Shown piece after piece: positions 48,983-62,168 of a stretch of 64,000 nt of DNA. The stretch covers positions 8,058,501 to 8,122,500 of the forward strand of contig JAYJMM010000041.1 in assembly GCA_037349105.1 (NCBI GenBank), given 5' to 3'. A model generated the notes under the pieces. That model worked only from the letters and a program-made list of their open reading frames with translations. It searched no databases and was not told where the DNA came from. Within the stretch, counting starts at the first letter, position 1, and each line of letters begins with the position of its first letter. The position numbers and the translations under genes are program-made. The stretch is from Limnomonas spitsbergensis. Lineage: Eukaryota; Chlorophyta; Chlorophyceae; Chlamydomonadales.

Positions 48983-51900
48983 TCACTCCGGTTGTGGAAT
49001 CCAGTCCCCTGCCCGCCCCTCTCCCCCACCCCATGCCACGGTCACAAACAAGTCCACCATGCCCCGGTTGATGATGCAAGCGGTCTTGTTGTGCGGGTTG
49101 CATATGGTTTGGGAATCCCTGTTGACCCAGCCGATAAGCACCTCGCCCATCATCAGGAGGCGCTCAGAGGCTTCATAGAAGCAGATTGACTCGTCCTGGC
49201 AGAGGGAGCATGCAATGGGAGAGAGGGAATCAGGTTATGTGTATGCTACATTCTTCCGTATTCAAGGGGCCAAACATGGAGCCACCGCACCAAACATAAT
49301 GGGAAACCAATATTGTCATTGCAAGTGTGGACATCCCACTGGCTTACAATGTTTTTACGGACAATGGGTTAAAGACAAGGCAGGCATGAGACCTTACACC
49401 ACCAGCATTCTTCAGGAGCATAGTCAGGCAAACAGCAGATGGTGCACACGGTTAACAGATGTGGCTCAGCATGCAAGAGCTTCAAACGCCACATGTGGGT
49501 GCTTCCCGCCTCCCTTCCTCCTCACCCTGTCAAGCACTGCTGAACCAGGTTTGACAGAAATTATGTTGCCTGTGGGCCTGCAGACAAAAAATGTTTAGGC
49601 GATGTCAGGACAAGCTCCAGAAACAACTATAATTTGCACTAGAAGCCACAGCTGCAGCGTTGGACAAGGCGCCTCGTCCCAGAGCTACAGCCCAGGATCT
49701 GCCCTCCAACCAGTCGCAGCGCCCGCCCTCTGTATGGCGATCCTGTCACCTGAAAGATGCCCCGGGACCTAATCCTTCATCCCTCCATCCCGCAGTGTGA
49801 CCCTGCATCTCAACACCCCGGTTTTGCTGTATGCAAGCACTTTTTGCTTTCCGAGTGCGCACCTCGTTCTTTCCGAGTGAGCGCCTGTCTTCCCAACCCC
49901 CCCTCATCCCCCCCCTATTATTCCCGCTCACACCCACCAGAGCAGCTCGTGGTACACCTGATGTCGCTCCGGGCAGCAACTAATGAGCGCCAACAGCTGC
50001 GATGCCATGTCATTGGACAGGATGTACTTGGATGTGTGCATATCCTTCACAAGCTCCTGCGCAGAACAGGGCCAGCAGGTCATGAGAACTTGGCGCCCAG
50101 CGATTCAGGGGTGCAATATATCGCTATTAGGAATCTTCTCCCTGATACCCTCTAATAGGCACCATTACAAGTCAACCTGGAACCCAGTGCACAGCTATCG
50201 GAATCAAGACTCCTGGAGGCCTACAGTCGTCCCAGGCATCCTGACCGGGGTCAAGTCATCCGGCGCAGGACAAACGCACAGACAAGCACATAGCCTTGGG
50301 TCACAGATACAGACCCACCGCCCTCTCCGAACCGGCCAGGCGTTCAAATGTAGAACCAGATGACGCAAGCGTGATGGCATAATTAGTGAGGATGTCCGGA
50401 GCAACTACACGCACCTGCGTCTAGAGATACAAATATCTTGGATCTTATGGTTCAGTGTTTAGGGTTCAGTGTTGACGGGTCTTTGGGGGTTCAGAAACCA
50501 CACCTCGTAGTACAGCATATTAGTGTGCCTTAGGCATCCCTACTGTACTTCTTAAAAAAATACTATTTTAGCGATGCCTTTTTTTACCTGCGTCTTGGAA
50601 TCAAGCACCTCCGTGACTATGGTTGTTCGTCCCACGACGCTGCGCATGTCCTCTTTCCATTTCTGCGCCTGCTTGCTGCCCTTGGGTGCGAGGTTGTTGC
50701 GTAAGAAGCGCTTGCTCGGAACGCGGCGCAGGCGGCGGTTCGCCCTCTCATCATCCGACACCGCCCCTCCTGCCTCAGAGGATGCGCCAACGAAAGACGA
50801 TTGCCGGTGCTGCCTCGAGAGCCGCTCCTGGCTGGCACCATAATCTCGGTCCTTGCCTCCCTCCTTCTCCGCGACGGGGTCCTGACAGCGGCCGATTGCC
50901 CCTACCAGCAGATCCAGAGAGGGGCCCTTGGACGCCACCTCATCCCCTCCGTCCTCTTCCTCCTCCTCCTCGTCGTCGTTGCCTTGCACATTCTTGTCGG
51001 TCATGGCGGAGAAGAAGTCCTCCCCGCTGGCCAAAACCCCGCTGGCCATTCGCCCTGAGGTGCTGACCGGGCAGTTCCTGTACCTGCGGGACCTGCTGGA
51101 CATGCCTGAGCTGCACCTGCTGCTGGCAGTCATGGGGGCGGCGGGCTTCAAGGTAATGCTGCTGCCGACGCTACCGCTACCAACGCCCGAGAAGGCCATT
51201 CGCCTCGGGACAACCGTGGTGGAAGACCTGCCCAAGCTGCGATTCGGGCTAACTTCTCCAGGGAACAGGAGCGGCGGGGGGGACACGCTGGCGGCGTGCT
51301 CCGGCGGGATTACAAAAGGCTGCTTGTTCCGCGCAACCGACTCCAATCCCAGCAACTTCGAGGCCATCGACTGGCCTGGCAGAAGGCCTAAGGACGCGTT
51401 CAGCAAGGAAGTGCTTTTCGTGCTTGGAGAGGGCAGCGACAGAGGAGATGTCACCTCGGCCACAGGGCCCTCCGCCCGCAAAACGCGTGCATGCCACTCG
51501 TCCATGAATGAACCCTTGGTCCCCTGGGGCTTGGAGGCATTCACGCCCAGAAGGCTGCTGGTCGAAAAGGGTGATGACATGGTATCTGTCTCAGGCTGGA
51601 CCACTGGACTAGGGCTGGCTAGGAGCGGGTCCTCAAACTCAACCGCCACCGTCGCAGCCTGGAAGCGAAACGAAGCATGGCTAGTTGATCCTGAGTGGCT
51701 CCCCGGGCAGATTTCATCCTCGTCGTCCTCCTCCTCCCTGGCCCGCCGTTCCTCCTCCTCCTCCCGATGCAGCTGCTCCAGTTGGGTCTGCCGCAGCAGC
51801 AGCATTGTCGTGAGGCTCATGGAGTCTGCTGCGGACATGGATGAGCAGCTGATTCCGTCGAGGTCCCCACCACTGTCTGCATCCTGGTTGTCGGTTAAAA

Positions 51901-54900
51901 TGATGACGGCTTTGAACTGCAGGGGGTCCAGCATCTGGGGCAGGAGAGGGCGGAGGGAGGATCAGAAACAGAGACAGAGCAAGAGGGGTCCAACATCTAA
52001 TGCCGAGGAGGGAGCAGTTGGCAAGAGGAGGAATCAAAAGCCTGGACAGAACTGCTGGGGGTCTAGCAACTGGTGCAGAGGAGGGAGGAGGAATCAGAAC
52101 CAAGGACAGAACAGGCTGGGAATGGAAGAAATTCGCGGGGGAAATTGCAGTTTTGCTTGGAGGGACGTGAGAGGGTGGGCATAGAAAAAACAGCAGCTGA
52201 ATGTGGTTGACCGTATGGCGACCCCCCCCCCTGCATATGTATGAGCAGGCCCTGCTGATGCAACATGATATCATCAACCTGACCACAGACAAGAACACTC
52301 CAGACCCTGACCCCTCCACACTGTGATCTTCTCACCTCTCTCTCATTGAAAAAGTGCCCTCCCCTCCCCTCCCCTCCCCTCCCCTCCCTCCCTCCCTCCC
52401 TCCCTCCCTCCCCACCTGGAGGTCCCATTTGTTGACAAGGCTGCCCAGGAGGTGAGGCTCCTTGTAAACCACACGCAGCCTGTCCAAGCTCAGGCTGTGA
52501 CCTTCATCGTCCAGAGTCAAACCGTCCTAAAATAGGTCGACACCGGGTTACAAAATGGGGAGGGGCACTGGCATTAAAAAAATGAGGGGGCACTGGCATA
52601 CAAAATACACAAGACCAGAGCCTGAACATCTTCCTGGTTTTCATATCAGGATTTTTGAAGCAAAACACAACATCGTTGCAACTTCAGCCCAGAGGGCAGC
52701 TGCAGCTGCAGTCACTGCATCACACCAGTTGACCATCAGACAGGTCATCACCAGTTGAGGCTAGCCTGTCTACACATCAGGGTAGCCTGCCTACACATCA
52801 GGGTGGCCTGCCTACACAACAGGGAGGCCTGTCTACACATCAGGGTAGCCTGCCTACACATCAGGGTGGCCTATCTACACATCAGGATGGCCTGTCTACA
52901 CATCAGGGTGGCCTGCCTACACATCAGGGTGGCCTGCCTACACATCAGAGTGGCCTGCCTACACATCAGGGTGGCCTGTCTACACATCAGGGTAGCCTGT
53001 CTACACATCAGGGTGGCCTGCCTACACATCAGGGTGGCCTGCCTACACATCAGGGTGGCCTGCCTACACATCAGGGTGGCCTGCCTACACATCAGGGTGG
53101 CCTGTCTACACATCAGGGTGGCATGTCTACACATCAGGGTGGCCTGTCTGCACATCAGGGTAGCCTGCCTACACATCAGGGTGGCCTGCCTACACATCAG
53201 GGTGGCCTGTCTACACATCAGGGTAGCCTGCCTACACATCAGGGTGGCCTGCCTACACATCAGGGTGGCCTGTCTACACATCAGGGTGGCCTGCCTACAC
53301 ATCAGGGTGGCCTGTCTACACATCAGGGTGGCCTGCCTACACATCAGGGTGGCATGCCTACACATCAGGGTGGCCTGCCTACACATCAGGGTGGCCTGTC
53401 TACACATCAGGGTGGCCTGTCTACACATCAGGGTAGCCTGCCTACACATCAGGGTGGCCTGCCTACACATCAGGGTGGCCTGTCTACACATCAGGGTAGC
53501 CTGCCTACACATCAGGGTGGCCTGCCTACACATCAGGGTGGCCTGTCTACACACCAGGGTAGCCTGCCTACACATCAGGGTGGCCTGCCTACACATCAGG
53601 GTGGCCTGTCTACACATCAGGGTGGCCTGTCTACACATCAGGGTAGCCTGCTTACACATCAGGGTGGCCTGCCTACACATCAGGGTGGCCTGTCTACACA
53701 TCAGGGTAATCTGCCTACACATCAGGGTGGCCTGCCTACACATCAGGGTGGCCTGTCTACACACCAGGGTAGCCTGCCTACACATCAGGGTGGCCTGCTT
53801 ACACATCAGGGTAGCCTGCCTACACATCAGGGTAGCCTGCCTACACATCAGGGTGGCCTGCCTACACATCAGGGTGGCCTGTCTACACATCAGGGTAGCC
53901 TGCCTGCACATCAGGGTGGCCTGTCTACACATCAGGGTGGCCTGTCTACACATCAGGGTGGCCTGCCTACACATCAGGGTGGCCTGTCTACACATCAGGG
54001 TGGCCTGCCTACACATCAGGGTAGCCTGCCTACACATCAGGGTGGCCTGCCTACACATCAGGGTGGCCTGTCTACACATCAGGGTGGCCTGTCTACACAT
54101 CAGGGTGGCCTGCCTACACATCAGGGTGGCCTGCCTACACATCAGGGTGGCCTGCCTACACATCAGGGTGGCCTGCCTACACATCAGGGTGGCCTGCCTA
54201 CACATCAGGGTGGCCTGCCTACACATCAGGGTGGCCTGTCTACACATCAGGGTAGCCTGCCTGCACATCAGGGTGGCCTGTCTACACATCAGGGTGGCCT
54301 GTCTACACATCAGGGTGGCCTGCCTACACATCAGGGTAGCCTGCCTACACATCAGGGTGGCCTGCCTACACATCAGGGTGGCCTGCCTAGAAATCTTGAT
54401 GAAGACCATCCCCCCTCCGTCTGCTCTCACCCGCTCCATCAGCCACTCGCGTGCCTCCAGGGGCACTCTGCTGAACAGGTACGCATCTGAGGAGGCGGTC
54501 ACGGCGCCATTCAGCACACTGAGCAGACCTGCCTGCAGCAGGGGCAGGGGCGGGGGCACGGATGTCAGCGGTATTGTTCCAATCCAACCTCTTTTCTCCA
54601 ATATGCTTTATTCATATGATCAGGGCAAAGGCTGTAATAGCATGTTAGGGTTCATGATATAGGCCTAAACGAGCATCTCTTGAGTCAGACACTCTTTTGA
54701 GACCCGCTTGAGTGCTTGAGCAGCAGGTGACAGGAAAGGTCATACCCGGCCAGTGTGTGGATCCCTTTTGCATGGTTATACAATTTTTAATTCACTCACC
54801 GGAATCTTTACAGAAAAATATCCGCCTTGTGGCCTGGATTAAGAAATATCCGCCTTGTGGCCTGGATTAAGAAATATCCGCCTTGTGGCCTGGATTAAGA

Positions 54901-57900
54901 AATATCCGCCTTGTGGCCTGGATTAAGAAATATCCGCCTTGTGGCCTGGATTAAGAAATATCCGCCTTGTGGCCTGGATTAAGAAATATCCGCCTTGTGG
55001 CCTGGATTAAGAAATATCCGCCTTGTGGCCTGGATTAAGAAATATCCCTTGTGGCCTGGATTAAGAAATATCCGCCTTGTGGCCTGGATTAAGAAATATC
55101 CGCCTTGTGGCCTGGATTAAGAAATATCCCTTGTGGCCTGGATTAAGAAATATCCGCCTTGTGGCCTGGATTAAGAAATATCCCTTGTGGCCTGGATTAA
55201 GAAATATCCCTTGTGGCCTGGATTAAGAAATATCCGCCTTGTGGCCTGGATAAAGAAATATCCCTTGTGGCCTGGATTAAGAAATATCCGCCTTGTGGCC
55301 TGGATTAAGAAATATCCGCCTTGTGGCCTGGATTAAGAAATATCCCTTGTGGCCTGGATTAAGAAATATCCGCCTTGTGGCCTGGATTAAGAAATATCCC
55401 TTGTGGCCTGGATTAAGAAATATCCGCCTTGTGGCCTGGATTAAGAAATATCCGCCTTGTGGCCTGGATTAAGAAATATCCCTTGTGGCCTGGATTAAGA
55501 AATATCCGCCTTGTGGCCTGGATTAAGAAATATCCGCCTTGTGGCCTGGATTAAGAAATATCCCTTGTGGCCTGGATTAAGAAATATCCGCCTTGTGGCC
55601 TGGATTAAGAAATATCCCTTGTGCCCTGGATTAAGAAATATCCGCCTTGTGGCCTGGATTAAGAAATATCCGCCTTGTGGCCTGGATTAAGAAATATCCG
55701 CCTTGTGGCCTGGATTAAGAAATATCCGCCTTGTGGCCTGGATTAAGAAATATCCGCCTTGTGGCCTGGATTAAGAAATATCCGCCTTGTGGCCTGGATT
55801 AAGAAATATCCGCCTTGTGGCCTGGATTAAGAAATATCCGCCTTGTGGCCTGGATTAAGAAATATCCGCCTTGTGGCCTGGATTAAGAAATATCCGCCTT
55901 GTGGCCTGGATTAAGAAATATCCGCCTTGTGGCCCGGATTAAGAAATATCCGCCTTGTGGCCTGGATTAAGAAATATCCGCCTTGTGGCCTGGATTAAGA
56001 AATATCCGCCTTGTGGCCTGGATTAAGAAATATCCGCCTTGTGGCCTGGATTAAGAAATATCCGCCTTGTGGCCTGGATTAAGAAATATCCGCCTTGTGG
56101 CCTGGATTAAGAAATATCCGCCTTGTGGCCTGGATTAAGAAATATCCGCCTTGTGGCCTGGATTAAGAAATATCCGCCTTGTGGCCTGGATTAAGAAATA
56201 TCCGCCTTGTGGCCCGGATTAAGAAATATCCGCCTTGTGGCCTGGATTAAGAAATATCCGCCTTGTGGCCTGGATTAAGAAATATCCGCCTTGTGGCCCG
56301 GATTAAGAAATATCCGCCTTGTGGCCTGGATTAAGAAAGGCACCCTTATCGGAATCTTTATGAATCAACATGTGCTGCCACACTGCCTCTAAAACCCAGG
56401 CGGTCCTCCTTTGCCCAGGGCATGCCTCCATTGACTTCTGATAGCACCGATATCCGCTCATGATGCAATCATGACCATGGCCTAACAGGCTTCAGCTGGA
56501 GTGTGAAAGACCTTGTCCCAGAGCCGGCTAACCCTCTGTGACTCTAAAGCGCACATACGGTACCCATACTCATGCTTTGCCCCCCTCCCCCCTGTCTGCA
56601 TCCCTCCCTTTCCCCTGTTTGCAACCCTTCCCACCCCTGCCTCACCATGTTCCTTCGCCAGCCGCAAATGAGGAATCGTCCGTGGAAGTGCTGCTTGGCC
56701 AGGTGTGACTGTATGCTCGTCGTCATGCTCTTGCTGCTGGACATGCGGTGGAGCGGCGTCTTGTTCAGCCACTGCCTGCGCTTGGCCTCGTACGTGATCT
56801 CGCCCACAGTGGAGAACTGCCCGTACAGGATGCGGTCCCACCAGCTCATGCCGGCCTCAGCATCGTCCAGCAAAGGGTCCGGAGCTGGTGGCTTGATCAG
56901 TGTGCCCTGGACCTGGAGCACACGGTCCCACCAGGGAAGGTGCTGGTCAGCGGCATCGTCAGCAGCAACACTGTTGCCGTTGAAGTCCCCGGCGTGGTCC
57001 GCAGGCACCGCACACGCATCCTTAGCCCCAGGCTCCTGCTCACTGCCTTGCCTAAAGCGCACCGAGATGTGTCGGCTCAGGCTGAGGCTGCGGGCAGCCC
57101 GGTCCCACCACGGTATCAACTCTGCTGCAGAGTCCAGCTCGCTACTCCCCGCTGGCAGCTCCTTGCTCGCCTCCTGCTCCACAGTCCTGAAGCACACCGA
57201 GGTGGATCTGAGGCCGGAGGTTGCCACGCGGTCCCACCACGGCCGTTTTTCGTCAGGGAAGACGCTCCCTGGACCTTCTTCCCTCCCCGCTTCATGCAGC
57301 AACGGGTCCTCCCGCCTCCTGCTGAGGCTGCGGAACGATGCATTGAGGGAGCTGCGCGCCAACGGGCTGCTGCAGCCCGAGTCCGAGTGGTTCACGCTGG
57401 TCCGCAAGAAGGAGGGCATGCTGGCCGCACGCAGGGACGGTCGGGGCGGGGCGGGGCGCGGCGCGGCCGCAGCAGGGAGCACTTTCGAGGCGGCAAGCTG
57501 CAGGGTAGCAGCGGTTGCCCAGCGGATCTGTCCCGCAAACAGCCACAGGGCGCGGCCGAGCACCACCCAGGCACTCCCGGGGGACGGGGCTGTCCCGAGC
57601 GCCATCGATTGGTTAAGGGCGCCGCTGGAAGTACTAACGCCGGATCCACCACCCACCGCTCGCTTGCTTGCAGGTCTGCCTAGCCTCAGTTTGGATGCCG
57701 TTGCCGCCAGCATCCCGTCATCGGGGGAGAGACAGGAGTCATCATCAGCAATCACCACAATCCCATCCCCTGAAGACAAGAGCAGAGGGGAGGACACAGA
57801 CATGTCAGCGCCCCGCTCCTGCCTTTCATCTTCTTGCCACCTGCGGCGGAAGGTCCTGGTGCACCACGCCTGATTGCTGGGGACACCAGCTGTGGGCCGG

Positions 57901-60900
57901 TCACAGGTTGGCCTCTGTCGGCCCAGTGGTGGTTAGGCTGACCCCCAAAGGTGTTTTGGTGCATGCCGAAGATACCACAAGTCTCAGCAGCGCACTGATG
58001 AGTCACCTCCGGCCAGGAAAGCAGAAACTGTTCAAGCACTCCTGGCCGTGCAGCTGCTAGGGTTCAGGGTTGACGGTGTCAGTAGCCCTGCACCCTTTAC
58101 AGTGAACCCTCATCCGCCAGCTCACCAGTAGCCTTCAGATCCTGCAACATCTGTTGCTCATGACATGATTCCGCATCTGTCCGGACAGGTCCCTGGCATT
58201 GAATTCCGTCAAGGCCTACTCCTGTCCATACCCATTGTCAAAAAAGAAAGGGGTACTTCGGGCAATGCTTTGTGCAAGCAGGGCCTCCCACACCCTGCTC
58301 CACCCTGCCCCACACCTTGCTCCACCCTGCCCCACACCTTGCTCCACCCTGCCCCACACCTTGCTCCGCCCTGCACCACACCTTGCTCCACTTTGGCATC
58401 TGGATGCGGCTTGAGCAGCATCTGCCCATTGAGCCGCTTGATCCCCACAGGGACGCACTTGGGGTACACAGACTGGAGCAGGTGGAACGGGATCCCGGTC
58501 ATGAGCGGGGGAAGCTCCTTAGAGACATAGAACTCGCTGCCGTCAAACGACATGACCTCAAGCAGCGCGTTCAGCATCTACGCAGCAGGAGGGGGTTGGG
58601 CTTAAAGGTATTTAAGCAAGGCCGCTAAATTGTGCAGCAGATCAGACAGGTACGCTAGGTACACTGATTACGCGGTGCCTAGGGGTGTCAGGATCTATAT
58701 CTCTAGATCAGGATATCCCTCTATATCCCTAGATCAGGATATCCCTCTATATCCCTAGATCAGGATATCCCTCTATATCCCTAGATCAGGATATCCCTCT
58801 ATATCCCTAGATCAGGATATCCCTCTATATCCCTAGATCAGGATATCCCTCTGCTGCTACCTGTGGGTGCCGAGCACATTGCACGATCATGAGGGCTGAG
58901 ATGTCCCGCGGCACCACCGTGAAGAGCATGCGTGCGTTACCCAGGCGCATGAGGAGGTCCTCATGGTCGCGGTCACACACCTCGGCCACGATGTGTCCCT
59001 GAGCATGCGGGGAGGATACATGACCAATCACGCAGTGAACAAGCTGACAGATATAGAAAGGGGTGCTACTGCAGCACTTTGCGTGTTCATTATCAAGTCA
59101 AACATAGTTTTGGATAGTGCGCAGCAGAAAATCATGCTGGATAACGCGAGGGCTGTGCACGCCACCCTCAGGCACATTGAGTTGTGCAGTAGTCAGCAGG
59201 AGGGAAGTGCTGGCACTGGGCAGCAGCTTTCGCTAGAAGTTTGGACATATATATATTTTTAATTATCCGGAACAAATCAACTGTTTGAGACCACAAAAGT
59301 AAAAAGGTTTTGAAACTAAACACAACAAAGGACAAGCCTTGATACCTCCCCTGTCTTAAATCTCCTTAAGGTGTATCTGTTAGTTGGGTGGTGGTGTCAC
59401 AGGGCTGCTATGAGGGACGCACCTTAATGCCTCCCTTGCCCTCCGCCTGCAGCTCTTTGTGCATGACCATCAGAGATAGCACCACGTGGATGAGGCGCGC
59501 GTCGCTCTGGTCCGGCTTCTTCTCATCTGCAAGGACAATGATAGCGCTGCGGGCGTGCAGGGCAGCAGGGAGGGGATAAGACATCAATGACCAGCTCAGC
59601 AGCGTTTTTTTAGCACTCACGCCAGAGCACAAACACTAGGGGGCTGTTGTGCAGGCCACCCCTTGGCCAATGGCAACAAAAACATGGCCCGTCAGCGGAC
59701 CACACACCATATCTCACTACCCGTACACGCACCTGCAATGTAGTTCAATTCAGCTAAATAACACTGCACTGTCGGTCCAGAGCAGGGAGAGAGCAGGGAG
59801 AGGAGCCGTGAATGACCCTTTGCTTTGGCGGTGCAAGTGTCAGTCACCTGCTCGAGGTGGCGTCCTCCCACCTCCTCCGCTAAGCAACGGAAGTATGCAT
59901 CCCCCTCACACCTTGCATGATGAGCCGACACCTTCATCAGCTCGCTCCTCACGAGTGGATCCCCGGTGCGGCAGGAGATAGTGGAGCCTTGGAAGCCGTC
60001 CCTGGGTGGGTTCTGAGCCAGCGCCGCCTCCATCGTCTCCTTGTCCAGCTCTGACATGATCACGATCTGCAGGAAGGAGCGTGAAGCTTCGATGTGAGCA
60101 ACCAGGTCAGGACAGGGACCAGCAAGGGAGGATGAGGCATTGATCAGGGCAGCTAGGTCGTGCCAGCTGGATTCAGGATGGGTGTGAATGGCTGGCCCAT
60201 CACGCATGCATGGGGAGAGCTGCTGTCTACACAAGAGGAACAACCGCAGCGCAACAGCACAATCACTGGACAAGGACCATGCAACAATCGTAGTGGGATG
60301 ATGCAGCAACTGCAACAGGTTCATGCTACAAACACGTGGGACACTGCAACAACTGCAACAGGTCCGAGGAGCCGGCTTGCTCACCGGTCTGCCACCAAAC
60401 ACAGCCTTGCCCATAGACAGCTGCATGATGAGCGGGAATATCTTATCCGACCACCTGCAACGAGGGTCACCACAGGCAGTGTAAGGCACAATGAGGTGAA
60501 GGCATGCCCTTAGGAGATGATGTAATTGCTCCGAGTAGGAGAAGGCATGCCATAAATAGGTTAAGGCATGCCCTGAGGAGATGATGGCATGCCCTGAGTA
60601 GGAGAAGGCATGCCATAAGTTGATAAGAAGGTAAAGGCATGCCCTGAGCGGATGATGGCATGCCCTGAGAGATGATGGCATGCCCTGAGCGGATGAAGGC
60701 ATGCCCTGAGCGGATGATTGCATGTCCCCTTACCCAATGATCAGAGTGTGGTCGCTTTCCAGCACGCCTGCCTTGCCTTTCCGAAGCTCGTCGACTTTAC
60801 CCCCGATCGCCTCAGACACCAGACCTAAGAGCAGAGCCGTCAGCAGCATGCCCCCTATAGACACCATCAGAGACACGGCTCTGATGATCAGCGCCTGCCA

Positions 60901-62168
60901 GCTGCTCTCAAGGGCCTTATCGCTGAACGTCCAGTCCAGACCACAGCCGGCCACGGACAACCTGTCAGACATTGACAAGGAATGAGGTGCATGCTCGGAC
61001 AAATAGGAAGACATCATACGTGCTGTAGTGTAGGCTTTTACCAAGTGGGAGGACAGGTTTCACTCGTTCTGACTAGCTTTCTCCGTGATCAAATCAGTTT
61101 CGAGGCTCTCGTCCCATGCATCGAAATGCCGGACTAGACTTTCAGAAACAATCTCAAATCACTCGAGCAGCCAGGAGTGCACACTGCTCCATGGGTGGAA
61201 AAGGAGGGACAGCCCCTTACCGGTATGGCATCATGCGCGCTGATAGTTGGGTGGGAAATAAAGGACAGCCAACCATTGGCATCACACACGGTGATGCTTG
61301 GGTGGAAAAGGGGGGACTTCCTCTTTGGATTCATGCTCGCTTGCACTTGGGTGGAAAAGGAGGGTCTGCCAGTTTTGGCATCATGCTAACTCTTGGGTGG
61401 GAAACGAGGGACAACCTGGCCTCCCATGCTGCTGTGACATCTCGCGTGCCCCATTTTCTACAGCCCCCCCACCTTACCAGAAAGAGGTATACATGGAATC
61501 CTCTCCAACAACGAAGAGAGCTAACGCCCCCACGGCGATGAGCAATGCCGTCACCAGGCCTAGGAAGATGAGCTTGAAGCCGGGCCGGGAGGACAGCTGC
61601 TGATCCAGCTTATACTGCATCAATTTCGACAGGCTCCCGTTATCAGAAGAATTTGCATGGTCGGGGTGCGCTTTCAAGTGCCGCACAATCAAGCGCTTGA
61701 GCCACATCGGGGCATCATCGATGTACCAGTAAGATGAGCCCAGCGCAACCCCGCTTGATAACAGAAACATCGCCACGACTAGCCGCAGCATGAAATAGAG
61801 GACGGAACCAGATGATTCGTCTGATGGCCCGGCCCCACGCTTAGGAACATGTGCAGCCTCGACCATGGGGGGAACACCGCCCGCAAACCGGGTGGCAGCC
61901 TCTTCGATGACTTCATCCGGCCCTTCTCCTTGCTGGGCAGAGACTGTAGACGGTGAAGAGGCCTTACTTTTTCTAAGGCATTCTGCCAAAGTCATGTCGG
62001 CACATTCTGCCAACAGTGCTTGGATGACAGCGGACAAGTCCGTGGGGGCAGTCCCCGGCAGCTCAGCATCAGATCGATCACTGCAACGCGTATTGATGCA
62101 GGTATTGAAGCGGCCATATAAACCTTGTGAGCTTCGGGGTTACACTGTTACCTGGAATCCGATTTCAT
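48983..62168 (-). CDS. CASTOR/POLLUX-family ion channel, 15 exons
   Basis: Minus-strand exons in order: 62168-62152, 62080-61478, 60961-60734, 60454-60385, 60066-59912, 59546-59423, 58998-58861, 58577-58382, 57769-56646, 54532-54407, 52526-52416, 51934-50588, 50056-49938, 49577-49526, 49195-48983: 1540 residues. Hydrophobic spans lie near residues 98-123 and 174-197, with another in exon 3 (SIGGMLLTALLLGLVSEAI). Family marks follow: LRKGKAGVLESDHTLIIGWSDK, AIIVLADEKKPDQSDAR, GHIVAEVCDRDHEDLL, FDGSEFYV, IVVIADDDS, FLICGWRRNM, ILTDNQDADS, TEVLDSKTQ, ELVKDMHTSKYILSNDM and GEVLIGW. Plant CASTOR and POLLUX are nuclear-envelope cation channels with tandem RCK-like regulatory domains; plastid-envelope relatives exist, so the compartment here is unknown. 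It is nearly twice the usual length because of insertions in exons 9 and 12. The exon 10 donor is weak but is the only one that keeps frame. Confidence 0.88.
52348..52412. repeat. CCCTCC low-complexity tract
   Basis: Repeats of CCCCT then CCCT on the plus strand start four bases past the exon 11 donor of the channel gene; on its sense strand this is a GGGAGG-type tract. Confidence 0.85.
52757..54390. repeat. 21-bp intronic minisatellite, about 78 copies
   Basis: The unit is CATCAGGGTGGCCTGCCTACA with GCCTGTCTACA and GGGTAGCC variants. Period 21 makes ORFs of 450-635 codons on both strands. It lies between exons 10 and 11 of the channel gene, whose flanking protein sequence joins cleanly without it, so it is called intron. 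No copy has a length change that I noticed. Confidence 0.96.
54811..56338. repeat. 28/26-bp intronic minisatellite, about 55 copies
   Basis: The unit begins AAGAAATATCCGCCTTGTGG and ends CCTGGATT; a 26-bp form missing two bases (TATCCCTTG) is confined to about 55045-55620. It lies in channel gene intron 9 and is flanked by an 11-bp direct repeat CGGAATCTTTA at 54800-54810 and 56350-56360. Confidence 0.96.
58290..58400 (-). repeat. 21-bp repeat derived from the exon 8 donor
   Basis: On the minus strand the exon 8 end and donor, GTGGAGCAAG then GTGTGG, recur about four more times downstream within 21-bp units, giving a ladder of donor-like sites. Confidence 0.85.
58690..58852. repeat. 27-bp repeat, about six copies
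   Basis: Units of ATATCCCTCTATATCCCTAG plus ATCAGG end within about 10 bases of the exon 7 donor (minus strand) in channel gene intron 7. Confidence 0.93.
60495..60722. repeat. Degenerate AAGGCATGCCCTGAG repeat
   Basis: About ten units of 18-30 bp share GGCATGCCCTGAG and GATGATGGCATGCC. They fill channel gene intron 3 to within about 10 bases of the exon 3 donor. Confidence 0.85.
61190..61410. repeat. Degenerate 45-55-bp repeat in channel intron 2
   Basis: Four or five imperfect units contain TTGGGTGGAAAAGGAGGG followed by a GGCATCATGC-like block, in the intron between exons 2 and 3. Confidence 0.7.

Noticed and set aside
50928..52184. 418-codon plus-strand Ser/Arg/Pro-rich ORF
   Set aside because: It is antisense to the large exon 12 of the channel gene, whose frame continues family motifs at both ends.
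56572..57873. 433-codon plus-strand ORF
   Set aside because: It is the antisense shadow of channel exon 9, which carries IADDDS and GWRRNM family motifs on the minus strand.
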